Below are positions 49,576-57,731 of a stretch of 64,000 nucleotides of DNA, in pieces. This DNA comes from Chthoniobacteraceae bacterium (GTDB taxonomy: Bacteria; Verrucomicrobiota; Verrucomicrobiia; Chthoniobacterales; Chthoniobacteraceae), in NCBI GenBank assembly GCA_028293625.1, contig JAQGOL010000011.1:1-64000 (forward strand), read 5' to 3'. How positions within the stretch are numbered: the stretch's first letter is position 1; the number at the start of each line of letters is the position of its first letter. Made by a program: the position numbers and the translations under genes. The notes under the pieces were generated by a model that saw only the letters and a program-made list of their open reading frames with translations, made no database searches and was not told the DNA's origin.

Positions 49576-50679
49576 ATGGTTGCTACAGTCTCCCCTGGAA
49601 ATACCGAAGTCCACACGCTCGAACACGTCGACCAATACCTCCAGATTGGTCAGGAATCAGACGCGTCGGACATTCACCTTGGCGTTAACGCGCAGCCAAT
49701 TTGGCGTCGATTTGGCTCACTTGAACCGATCTGGTTACAAGCCGATCTACTGACGGCCGCAGACACTGAGCGCCTCGCTTTAAGCTTTTTATCAGACCCC
49801 CAGAAAGCGCTGCTGTATCAACGCGGCGATGTTGATTTTGCCTATGCCACCTCCTTTGGCCGTTTCCGCGCGAGCGTGGTGCGGCATCGGCTTGGCATGG
49901 ACTTGGTATTCCGTATCATCAAGAGTCAGGTCCGCACCATGGACGACCTTGGTCTCCCGCCGGAACTCAAGCTCCTGACTCAATACCAGAACGGATTGGT
50001 GCTTGTCACCGGCTCGGTTGGCTCGGGCAAATCGACCACCCTTGCCGCGCTTATCGAAGAGGTAAACCGCAATCGGCATGACCATATCATCACTCTCGAG
50101 GATCCGATCGAGTACGTGATCGAATCGAAAGGGTGTCACGTTACCCAGCGGGAAGTGCACACACACACGGCTTCATTTGGAGCCGCGCTCCGGGGTGCTC
50201 TTCGTGAAGATCCCGATGTGATCATGGTGGGAGAAATGCGCGATCTGGAGACGATCCAGCTGGCCATTACGGCCTCCGAAACCGGCCATCTGGTGCTGGG
50301 AACCCTTCATACCGGAAATGCCTCCCGGACTTTGGATCGGGTGCTCGATGTTTTTCCGGTCGATCAGCGTGAGCAAATCCGTGTGATGGTCAGCGAGAGC
50401 TTGCGCGGCATCATTTCGCAGCAACTCATCCCACGAAAAGACGGGCGGGGCCGCGAATTGGCTCTCGAAATTCTTACCAACACTCCAGCTGTCGGAGCCG
50501 TGATCCGGGATGCGAAAACTTTTATGCTTCCAGGCATCATCCAGACCGGGCGTAAAAACGGGATGAAGCTCATGGATGACTCCATCATGGAGCTTTATGA
50601 CCAAGGCCTGATCGCTGAAGAAGAAGCGTATGCCCGCGCTGAGCAGAAGCTCCTGATGCGGCAGCATTTCAAAAAATAG
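49576..50679 (+). CDS. PilT-type ATPase (PilT/PilU paralog 1)
   Basis: PilT-like ATPases power retraction of type IV pili. The protein has 367 residues from the ATG at 49576 (a TTG at 49564 would add four). It has Walker A Gly-Ser-Val-Gly-Ser-Gly-Lys-Ser at about residue 148, an Asp box, Walker B Val-Gly-Glu-Met-Arg-Asp near 217 and a His box His-Leu-Val-Leu-Gly-Thr-Leu-His. Walker A is usually Gly-Pro-Thr-Gly; Val replaces Thr here. It precedes a second PilT gene. Confidence 0.9.
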   Translation: MVATVSPGNTEVHTLEHVDQYLQIGQESDASDIHLGVNAQPIWRRFGSLEPIWLQADLLTAADTERLALSFLSDPQKALLYQRGDVDFAYATSFGRFRASVVRHRLGMDLVFRIIKSQVRTMDDLGLPPELKLLTQYQNGLVLVTGSVGSGKSTTLAALIEEVNRNRHDHIITLEDPIEYVIESKGCHVTQREVHTHTASFGAALRGALREDPDVIMVGEMRDLETIQLAITASETGHLVLGTLHTGNASRTLDRVLDVFPVDQREQIRVMVSESLRGIISQQLIPRKDGRGRELALEILTNTPAVGAVIRDAKTFMLPGIIQTGRKNGMKLMDDSIMELYDQGLIAEEEAYARAEQKLLMRQHFKK

Positions 50680-50795
50680 AGCACGGCTGCCTTCCTTAGG
50701 TCACATGGAGACTTTGAGGTCAGAAATATAATGATCAAAGTTTCACCGGTTTAAATCCCCCAATCTTCGCCGCCAAAAATGCGGCTCTCCCTCCA

Positions 50796-51869
50796 ATGCC
50801 TTACATCGATCAATTCTTTGAAGTCCTCGTTTCAGCAGGAGCTTCCGACCTTCACCTGGGACAGGGTGCACCGCCCAAAATCCGCCGGCACGGGGAGATC
50901 ATTCCCATCCGCAATGAGCCGCTCGAGCATGACGAGATGGCGTTCATGATGAGCGAAATCTCCGGCCCGGAGCGCTGGGCCCGGTATGAAGAGGGTGGCG
51001 ATCTCGATTTTGCTTACGAAATGGATGAGCACTCGCGTTTTCGCTGCAATTACCTGAAGCAAACGCACGGATACGGCGCGGTTTTCCGGTTGATTCCAAC
51101 CAAGATCATGTCGCTTGATCAGCTTGGAATTCCTGCGGTCGTCAAAGAGTTTGGGCATCTTCGCGGCGGCCTTGTGCTGGTTACCGGGCCTACCGGATCG
51201 GGAAAATCGACCACGCTCGCGGCGCTCATTGATTACATCAACACCAACTTTTCGCGCCACATCATCACGGTTGAGGAGCCGATTGAATTTGTGCACGTCA
51301 ACAAACGCGCCCTTATTACTCAGCGCGAGGTGCCCGAACATTCCACGGACTTCCCGGCCGGTCTTAAAGCCGCGTTGCGCGAAGACGCCGACATTGTGCT
51401 CGTTGGTGAAATGCGCGATTTGGAAACCATTCAGCTCGCGTTGACAGCTGCCGAGACAGGCCTGCTGGTTTTCGGCACGCTTCACACCAACAATGCCCGC
51501 AAAACGGTCGATCGTATGATTGATGTTTTTCCGAGTGATCAGCAGGCACAGGTCCGGACCATGCTTGCGAACTCGCTACGTGGAGTCGTTGCACAGCTTT
51601 TGCTCAAGCGCTGTGACGGCGGCGGGCGGCTGGCCGTCAATGAAATCCTGGTGGTCAATGGCGCGGCGAGCGCCATTATCCGCGAAGGCGCCACACAAAA
51701 GCTTCAGGACGTCATCGTGGGCGGAAAAGCCCAGGGAATGCAGTTCATGGATGACGCGATCTGGAATGTGATGCAGCAAGGCATTGTCAGTCCGCTTGAA
51801 GCTTATATGAAAGCGATCGATAAAAATCGCTTCCGTGTGTTTCTTCCGCCGGAAGAACAGCGGCTTTAA
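50796..51869 (+). CDS. pilT: PilT-type ATPase (PilT/PilU paralog 2)
   Basis: A 357-residue protein of the same family as its upstream neighbour. It has the regular Walker A Gly-Pro-Thr-Gly-Ser-Gly-Lys-Ser at about residue 132, Walker B Val-Gly-Glu-Met-Arg-Asp near 201 and His box Gly-Thr-Leu-His-Thr-Asn-Asn-Ala near 227. The N-terminal PAS-like domain has the Ala-Ser-Asp-Leu-His-Leu motif. No pilin or pilB gene is nearby in the window, so these two ATPases may serve pili encoded elsewhere. Confidence 0.93.
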   Translation: MPYIDQFFEVLVSAGASDLHLGQGAPPKIRRHGEIIPIRNEPLEHDEMAFMMSEISGPERWARYEEGGDLDFAYEMDEHSRFRCNYLKQTHGYGAVFRLIPTKIMSLDQLGIPAVVKEFGHLRGGLVLVTGPTGSGKSTTLAALIDYINTNFSRHIITVEEPIEFVHVNKRALITQREVPEHSTDFPAGLKAALREDADIVLVGEMRDLETIQLALTAAETGLLVFGTLHTNNARKTVDRMIDVFPSDQQAQVRTMLANSLRGVVAQLLLKRCDGGGRLAVNEILVVNGAASAIIREGATQKLQDVIVGGKAQGMQFMDDAIWNVMQQGIVSPLEAYMKAIDKNRFRVFLPPEEQRL

Positions 51870-51901
51870 AAGGCTGAGGGATCTTATCAGCGGGCCGGCG
51901 C

Positions 51902-52336
51902 TTATTTTACCGGCGGGTACCAGACGTAAAGCATCAGATAAACCAAAACGCCCGTCACTGAAACGTAAAGCCAGATTGGAACGGTCCATTTCGCAATACG
52001 CCGGTGCCGATCGTATCGGGCCCGCAATGCCGGAATCACGGTCATCAGCACCAAGGGAACGGTCAACGCCGCAAGAGGTATATGGGTGGCGAGAATAAAA
52101 TAGTAGATGGACTTGGGCCATCCGGGATGTGTGAACTTGGTGACAATCCCTTTCGATAGCCAGTGATAGGCAACGTAGCTGGTAAGAAATAGCGTGGATG
52201 TTAAGAGCGCCGTCGACATCGTTATGATGTGCGCCTTTTTGCGATCCGTTTTGATGAAAACAACTCCTATCATTATAAGGAGTGCGCTAATACCGTTCAG
52301 ACTCGCATTTAAAAGCGGCAGATCACGCACATTCAT
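51902..52336 (-). CDS. DUF420 membrane protein of the oxidase cluster
   Basis: A 144-residue protein with four membrane segments and several conserved His residues (Tyr-His-Trp, His-Ile-Pro). It matches DUF420, the family of CtaM/YozB, which is needed for assembly or function of heme-copper oxidases in Gram-positive bacteria. Its ATG overlaps the Sco stop by 4 bases. It is the last gene of the respiratory cluster. Confidence 0.88.
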   Translation of the reverse strand: MNVRDLPLLNASLNGISALLIMIGVVFIKTDRKKAHIITMSTALLTSTLFLTSYVAYHWLSKGIVTKFTHPGWPKSIYYFILATHIPLAALTVPLVLMTVIPALRARYDRHRRIAKWTVPIWLYVSVTGVLVYLMLYVWYPPVK

Positions 52337-52950
52337 CGCGTCTCCTTTAATAGCCGCTTTATGTCCTGGATAAGCTTCTGCGTCTCTTCTTCCGTTTGGC
52401 TATCGTAAAATCCACGGACCGTTCCATTGCGATCGACCAAAACCAATTTGGTGCTATGAGTTACCGGCTCCCGCTCCGTGCCGTCCTCATCGGACACGGA
52501 AAGCTTAAATCCTTTATTGGCCAGAGTATAAATCGACTCCTTCTCGCCTGTCAGGAAAAGCCAGCGTTCATCCGCTCCAAATTTTGCAGCATATTGCTTG
52601 AGCACATCGGGCGTGTCTTTTGACGGATCCGTTGAGATCGAAACTAAAGAGACATCTTTCTCGTCCCGAGTCGCCTTATGAATTTCGCTCAGCCGACTTG
52701 TCATCATCGGGCAAGGTCCGGGACAGCTTGTGTAGAAGAAATCGGCCACCCAGACTTTACCTCGCAGTTCCGCCGAGGTCACCGGCCTTCCAGTGCGTTC
52801 GATCAACGAAAAGTCCGGCAACTGCCAGTGCCGATGAAGTTGGGTGGGAGCCGCGGGCGGTTGTAAGACCTCAAAAGCTTCCTCCTGTTTTTTGCATCCG
52901 GCCAATGCCGTCAGCGCTATTGCAGCCAGCCATAAGGTGGATCGATACAT
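52333..52950 (-). CDS. SCO1/SenC copper chaperone for oxidase assembly
   Basis: Sco proteins deliver or reduce copper for the CuA site of cytochrome oxidase. The 205-residue protein has a lipoprotein-type signal (Leu-Ala-Gly-Cys at residues 16-19) and a thioredoxin fold with the copper ligands Cys-Pro-Gly-Pro-Cys near residue 79. The conserved His lies in Thr-His-Ser-Thr-Lys near 165. It sits between ctaB and the DUF420 gene. Confidence 0.94.
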   Translation of the reverse strand: MYRSTLWLAAIALTALAGCKKQEEAFEVLQPPAAPTQLHRHWQLPDFSLIERTGRPVTSAELRGKVWVADFFYTSCPGPCPMMTSRLSEIHKATRDEKDVSLVSISTDPSKDTPDVLKQYAAKFGADERWLFLTGEKESIYTLANKGFKLSVSDEDGTEREPVTHSTKLVLVDRNGTVRGFYDSQTEEETQKLIQDIKRLLKETR

Positions 52951-52961
52951 CGGAGCGCTTT

Positions 52962-53885
52962 TTAAGATTTAGTAAAAACCATCAGGCCAAGAATCAGCGG
53001 CAAATAAAAAATGGACGTGAAAAACAGACGCCTCGCGCTCACTCGATTTCGCTCAAGAAGGAACCGGACGGCGAAGAAGATGAAAATGGCGTTAAACAAA
53101 ATAGCGCCGATCAAATAGACCCGTCCGTGAGTGCCCGCTCCAAAAGGGACTATGCAAATCGCACCCAATGCCAAAGAAAAGGCCAGGCTGGTCAGCGCCG
53201 TTATTGCTCCGCTGACATCATCGCGTTTTAGCATGATAAAACCGGCTTGTGCATACTCATCCCGATACATCCATGCAATGGCCAGGAAATGCGGCATCTG
53301 CCAGGTAAACAATATTCCAAAAAGCACCCATGCGCCCAGACCCAAGGTCGGGTGGCTTCCTTGCGCTGCTGTCCATCCGATGACTGGCGGGATAGCCCCC
53401 GATACCGCACCGACGATCGTGCAAAATGCGGTGCGCCGCTTTAGTGGTGTATAAAGGAAAAGATAGATAAAGACTGTTGAAGCCGCCAGCAAAGCACTAA
53501 GACCGTTGGCTGTCATCCAGAGCCATCCGACACCTACGAACGTCAGCACCATTCCAAATACCAACGCGCTTGCCGGGCTCATTCGTCCGGCTGGCAGCGG
53601 ACGTGACTTGGTGCGCTCCATGAGCCTGTCAACATGGCTCTCAGTCCATTGGTTCAACACCGCCGCTGCAGCGGCGGCAAGAGTCGTGCCGAATATGGCG
53701 TTAAAGAGGAGCAGCCAATCGAGCCGGGCCTCGCTTGCCATGCAAAAGCCAACAAATGTTGTAATGATGACTAAAAGACTCAGGCGAGCCTTGATCAGCG
53801 TCATCAGATCACTAATTAAACCGATCTCAGGCAAATCATCAGCGTCGGCGAGCGGCATGGCAAATTCTTCCGTAACCCGGTTCAC
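52962..53885 (-). CDS. ctaB: protoheme IX farnesyltransferase (heme O synthase)
   Basis: CtaB attaches a farnesyl group to heme B to make heme O, the first step to heme A. The 307-residue protein has nine or so membrane segments and the two Asp-rich prenyltransferase motifs: Asn-x-x-x-Glu-x-x-x-Asp-x-x-Met near residue 75 and Tyr-Arg-Asp-Glu-Tyr near 205. It starts with GTG, overlapping the ctaA stop by 4 bases. An ATG nine codons later is an alternative. Confidence 0.95.
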   Translation of the reverse strand: MNRVTEEFAMPLADADDLPEIGLISDLMTLIKARLSLLVIITTFVGFCMASEARLDWLLLFNAIFGTTLAAAAAAVLNQWTESHVDRLMERTKSRPLPAGRMSPASALVFGMVLTFVGVGWLWMTANGLSALLAASTVFIYLFLYTPLKRRTAFCTIVGAVSGAIPPVIGWTAAQGSHPTLGLGAWVLFGILFTWQMPHFLAIAWMYRDEYAQAGFIMLKRDDVSGAITALTSLAFSLALGAICIVPFGAGTHGRVYLIGAILFNAIFIFFAVRFLLERNRVSARRLFFTSIFYLPLILGLMVFTKS

Positions 53886-55036
53886 GCTTCAACCTCCCCC
53901 GCGGTATGGATTCGAGTTGAGTTTTCAGATGAATGCATTGAATCGGGGCGGCGGGTTGTTCGCACCGCCAAAAGCACTGTAGTAGCCAGCACGGCGGCGC
54001 CATTGATGACATGCACCGTGGCTAGAAGCGGCGGGCGCAGATAAACGACCACACTCACGCCCAGGACTATCTGTAATCCAACAAGCCAAATCAGGAGCGC
54101 TGCCGGGCGCCTGACAAACCGCGATTCGTTTGCCAAAGCTTTTACCACCAGCCAGCAAACCAATACAGCCACAATCAGGGCACCTATCCGGGTATGAGAG
54201 AAATTAAGATCGATCAAAGTGTTATGCACAACAGGAAGCCAATCTCCTTCAGGTGTGGCCTTGGGGAAAGTCTGAATGGCAAGCCCCGCGCCTTTATGTC
54301 GCATCGCCGCGCCAACAATCAGTTGAATATAAATGATAAGCGCTGAAAACCATGCCAGACGAGATACGCCCTTGAACTCCGGTTTCCAATCGAACGAAGT
54401 CCAGACAGGCGAGAGCATCGCGGCAATCAGGACAAGCAGCACCAGCTCCAATTGAGCAAAGCAACCATGCAAGATCCGAAAAGCCGTCGCCATTTCCACG
54501 TTTCCGCCCGATTCAATCGTCACACGAAGCCCGCCAAGCAATGCCTGGATACAGACTCCAATGAAGGCGCCAAAAGCAAGCCAGCGCAATCGCGAAGGAT
54601 GACTGGGTGGCCGTTCATCCCTTCCAAATAGAAGAATGGCAATAAAACTGATGACCACACTTCCCAATGCACCGTGGACAATCATCTTGCCGGGCGACCC
54701 CATGAAATAAAATAGAGCCGCCACAACCACGGCAAATGCCAACGCTCCGGGAACAGCCCGTTTCTTCTCCCAGATCCACGCGCACAAAATCCCAACCATC
54801 AAACCAACTGCTTCGGCAATCAACCTATGGCCGTGCTCGAGCCGTTGGAAAAAATCATTCCACCAGCCCGCCGGATTAAGCGATCCCGCGCTTAAAGGCC
54901 AATCGGCGAATGCCATTCCCGCGCCGGACGTAGTCGTATGACCGCCTACAAGAATGAGTGCGAACGTTGCAAGCACCACAAGCTTCGCAAAACGCGCAAG
55001 CCAAAGATGCTGAAGAGATAAACCGGAGTCTTTCAA
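53882..55036 (-). CDS. ctaA: heme A synthase (COX15/CtaA family)
   Basis: CtaA oxidises heme O to heme A. The 384-residue length is close to the proteobacterial COX15 type. It has about eight membrane segments and pairs of His ligands, including Glu-His-Gly-His-Arg near residue 70, His-Thr-Arg near 240 and His-Val-Ile-Asn-Gly-Ala near 345. Thr-Thr-Ser-Gly-Ala-Gly-Met-Ala-Phe-Ala-Asp-Trp-Pro near the first segment is typical. The start is a TTG at 55036. ctaB follows with overlap. Confidence 0.93.
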   Translation of the reverse strand: MKDSGLSLQHLWLARFAKLVVLATFALILVGGHTTTSGAGMAFADWPLSAGSLNPAGWWNDFFQRLEHGHRLIAEAVGLMVGILCAWIWEKKRAVPGALAFAVVVAALFYFMGSPGKMIVHGALGSVVISFIAILLFGRDERPPSHPSRLRWLAFGAFIGVCIQALLGGLRVTIESGGNVEMATAFRILHGCFAQLELVLLVLIAAMLSPVWTSFDWKPEFKGVSRLAWFSALIIYIQLIVGAAMRHKGAGLAIQTFPKATPEGDWLPVVHNTLIDLNFSHTRIGALIVAVLVCWLVVKALANESRFVRRPAALLIWLVGLQIVLGVSVVVYLRPPLLATVHVINGAAVLATTVLLAVRTTRRPDSMHSSENSTRIHTAGEVEA

Positions 55037-55084
55037 AGAATAGGCACTCTTACTCTCTCACTGGCGAGAGTAAGCCGTAACCCC

Positions 55085-55906
55085 TTATTGTGCCGGAGCA
55101 GGATTCGGGGCGGGGACCGGGGCGGCAGCTTCCGCGGAGACGGGAGCAGCGGCAACAGGGTGCTGCAACTTCATCGTATCCTCATACCACGCGCTCCACT
55201 CTTTCTGGCCTTGAACAATCATCGAAGCCTTCATTCCAAAATGGCCGGCCCCGCACAACTGCGCGCAGACAACTTCATAGGTGCCTTCCAGTTTTGGACG
55301 AAACCAGATCGGAACCCGTAAACCAGGCGTGGCATCCTGCGTGATCCGCATCGCATGCAACGATAGACTGTGAATAACATCCTTGGAGGTTACTTCGATG
55401 ACGGTTGGTTTGAAGTTGACAAGATAGAGCTCGTTTTTTGAAACCACATCGTCCTTGCCGGCCGGATCGCTAGGATCGAGACCAAGTGGGTTGTTCCCGG
55501 TGACAAGGTGCGCATCCTGACGACCAAATACATTGTCGGCCCCTGGATAATGGAAGTTCCACGCAAACTGCTCGCCTACCGCATGGACGCGAAGCGCGTC
55601 GTTTTTATCCGGAAAGGACTCCTCGGTAACTCGTTTGGCCCACAAAGGAAGACCAAAGCCAAGTAGCAGAATCGCTTCCACAAGGATAACAACGAGCTCA
55701 AGATGAGTCGCAGCCTTGCTTTTTACACCGTGATAATTCGCGCGTGGATTGCGCGAACGATGGAAGCGGATGATCGAATACAAGAAAAACGAAAACCAGC
55801 CCACGAAGAGCACGAGCATGAACCAATGGCAGACCTCAAGCAGATGGTCGACAAGATAGCCGTGTTCAGATGCATTGGGGACCATCCCCATCCATTTATT
55901 GAGCAT
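55085..55906 (-). CDS. ctaC: cytochrome c oxidase subunit II
   Basis: Subunit II takes electrons from cytochrome c at its CuA centre. The 273-residue protein has two N-terminal membrane segments (about 25-45 and 70-92) and a cupredoxin domain. The CuA ligands are visible: His in His-Ser-Leu-Ser-Leu-His near residue 176, and Cys-Ala-Gln-Leu-Cys-Gly-Ala-Gly-His near 218, followed by Met. A Pro/Ala tail of about 25 residues ends it. The signal segment is not clearly cleaved. Confidence 0.95.
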   Translation of the reverse strand: MLNKWMGMVPNASEHGYLVDHLLEVCHWFMLVLFVGWFSFFLYSIIRFHRSRNPRANYHGVKSKAATHLELVVILVEAILLLGFGLPLWAKRVTEESFPDKNDALRVHAVGEQFAWNFHYPGADNVFGRQDAHLVTGNNPLGLDPSDPAGKDDVVSKNELYLVNFKPTVIEVTSKDVIHSLSLHAMRITQDATPGLRVPIWFRPKLEGTYEVVCAQLCGAGHFGMKASMIVQGQKEWSAWYEDTMKLQHPVAAAPVSAEAAAPVPAPNPAPAQ

Positions 55907-55907
55907 G

Positions 55908-56183
55908 TTACTTTAAGTGAGAGCCGATCAATTCGGCCATTTGCAAGTGTGAAGGAATTGCCGCTTGCGAGCGGCGGTAAAGATGAAGGCCAAATGCGCA
56001 GAGCAAACCGAGAACCGAAAAAATGAAACCCAACATCAGGAACATTGCGGCATTAATGGCTCCTGCCTCACGAGAACCGGGGTCCCCCATGCAAACGGCG
56101 CAGGCGGACGCATTGATCGGCAGGTGAACAAGCAAAACCGGCACTATTGCCGCTACTACTCGGCTAACTCGTGTAAGATTCAT
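55908..56183 (-). CDS. small membrane protein of the oxidase cluster
   Basis: A 91-residue protein with an N-terminal signal-like segment, a Cys-Ala-Val-Cys-Met-Gly-Asp-Pro motif at about residues 28-35 and one membrane segment (about 47-68). Its place between ctaF and ctaC and the Cys-x-x-Cys pair suggest a part in oxidase assembly or copper handling. I do not recognise a named family. It overlaps the next upstream gene by 4 bases. Confidence 0.75.
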   Translation of the reverse strand: MNLTRVSRVVAAIVPVLLVHLPINASACAVCMGDPGSREAGAINAAMFLMLGFIFSVLGLLCAFGLHLYRRSQAAIPSHLQMAELIGSHLK

Positions 56184-56365
56184 GTTATGATCTTCTTTGA
56201 TTTCTTGATGAAGATGACCCCGTAAATAATCAACGCTACCGCTGCAAGCGCGGAACCAATTCCAAAGAGTGGAGCTGTCTGATTAAAATACGACCATGCT
56301 GCACATCCAAGAGACATCAACGTCGCCAGGAAGATGAACAGGATATGGAAGATTTTTAGAGACAT
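56180..56365 (-). CDS. 61-residue membrane protein of the oxidase cluster
   Basis: Two hydrophobic segments (about 3-25 and 33-53) and a basic C-terminus (Lys-Lys-Ser-Lys-Lys) make up nearly the whole protein. It overlaps ctaF by one base and the next gene by 4 bases, so it is clearly part of the operon. No family is recognised; it may be a small oxidase subunit. Confidence 0.7.
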   Translation of the reverse strand: MSLKIFHILFIFLATLMSLGCAAWSYFNQTAPLFGIGSALAAVALIIYGVIFIKKSKKIIT

Positions 56366-56736
56366 TAATGAAGGTTATGTTGCGTTCCAAAGATTGGATC
56401 AACCCAATGGAGCGCGGTCAGCAGGAATAAACCGGTAACAAAAAAGGCGGTGAAATAAAGAAACCGCCAGATGGTTGGTTTTTCGCCTTTAAGATGCATA
56501 AAGATCGCGCCAACAAGGCTTACCTTGAAAGTTGCCACCAGCATCGCGATAACGATATTGCGTTCCCGGGAGCCGAAGTCGAAATAGCTCAGCCAGACAG
56601 TTACCCCCGTGAGCGCAATCAATACACCACCAATGCCCCAGTAGAGACCGAAATGCATGTTATGAGCATCGTGCGAGGCAGCATCCGTTGTTACTGCCGC
56701 GTGGGTGTCGTGGGAATGTTCTTTGGAATCACTCAT
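56365..56736 (-). CDS. ctaF: cytochrome c oxidase subunit IV (prokaryotic COX4 type)
   Basis: A 123-residue protein with three membrane segments in the last 90 residues and the Met-Leu-Val-Ala-Thr-Phe-Lys-Val and Phe-Met-His-Leu-Lys motifs of the CtaF/COX4_pro family. The N-terminal 28 residues are rich in His and Asp. It follows ctaE by 9 bases, as in typical caa3/aa3 operons. Confidence 0.88.
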   Translation of the reverse strand: MSDSKEHSHDTHAAVTTDAASHDAHNMHFGLYWGIGGVLIALTGVTVWLSYFDFGSRERNIVIAMLVATFKVSLVGAIFMHLKGEKPTIWRFLYFTAFFVTGLFLLTALHWVDPIFGTQHNLH

Positions 56737-56745
56737 GTTCGTAAA

Positions 56746-57726
56746 TTACAGCAAATAGAAGAGAGGGAAAACGAAGATCCAAACCAAATCGACGAAGTGC
56801 CAGAAGAGCCCAACGACCTCAATCCGATTGGTGAAGTGCTCGGGATTGCGGCGATAGAGCTCCGTTCCCGGTCCCCAAAAATAGATGAAAATCAGCACGC
56901 CACCCAATACATGTAATCCATGCAATCCAGTGATTGTAAAGTAGACAGCGAAATAAGGGCTGTGACGCGGGATATACATGCTTGGGTGAGGCCCGTCGAT
57001 GTCCGCCGCCTGTACAACGGCGGTTTTCATGGTCTGGGGTTTCGCCCAAAAACTTGGTCTCTCGTTCGCCGGATCCGTCGGATTGGCGTTGGCGGGATCG
57101 AGCTGGATTACATAATCGTTCGGATCGTCAGTCGTAACGATAGGAGCCTCACCATGCTCGCCATGTTCAGCACCGCCTTCATGAAGCAGATGCCTGAAAT
57201 GCTCGGCGTTTTCCTGCGCAACCTTCTCGTAATGCGATCCTTTTGGCGCGTCGAGCAAATGCCCGCTGATTTCGACCCTGGGATCGAGCTTTAAAGCCGC
57301 AAGGTGCTGGTTCCCCAGATATTGCTCATACTTGCCGAGCGCATCTTTTTTGATGAAGACACCAAAGTGGGTGAACTTCTGAGGATACTCATAGGCGAGT
57401 TTTACAACCAGAAACAGGATGCCACATAGGATCGTTATTCCCATGTAGAGCTTGTAGCGACTGAACTGGCGCATCTTGAGAGAAGCCCAGGCAAGGACAA
57501 CCGTCACTGAGGAAAGAATCAGAACCGCCGTATTGAAAGTTCCAACGGGCACGTTCAGCAACCCGTGCGGCCAATATCCAGGTTCCGCGCCAAGGCGCAG
57601 GAAAATGTATCCCGAAAAGAGGCCGCCAAAGAGCATCACTTCCGACGCCAGGAACAGCCAAATACCCAGCTTGGCGTTATAAAGTCCGGTGTCCGGACGG
57701 GCAGTAACTTCGTGAGGAATTTGCAT
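56746..57726 (-). CDS. ctaE: cytochrome c oxidase subunit III with a large soluble insertion
   Basis: Subunit III has seven membrane segments in most enzymes and about 200 residues. This one has 326. Segments at about 20-105 and 235-326 match the family (Phe-Leu-Ala-Ser-Glu-Val-Met-Leu-Phe at the start, Gly-Leu-His-Gly-Leu-His-Val at the end). Between them stands a hydrophilic insertion of about 110-120 residues (about 115-230), rich in Glu, His, Asp and Pro. The reading frame is intact, so the insertion is real. Its function is unknown. Confidence 0.92.
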   Translation of the reverse strand: MQIPHEVTARPDTGLYNAKLGIWLFLASEVMLFGGLFSGYIFLRLGAEPGYWPHGLLNVPVGTFNTAVLILSSVTVVLAWASLKMRQFSRYKLYMGITILCGILFLVVKLAYEYPQKFTHFGVFIKKDALGKYEQYLGNQHLAALKLDPRVEISGHLLDAPKGSHYEKVAQENAEHFRHLLHEGGAEHGEHGEAPIVTTDDPNDYVIQLDPANANPTDPANERPSFWAKPQTMKTAVVQAADIDGPHPSMYIPRHSPYFAVYFTITGLHGLHVLGGVLIFIYFWGPGTELYRRNPEHFTNRIEVVGLFWHFVDLVWIFVFPLFYLL

Positions 57727-57731
57727 TGGAT

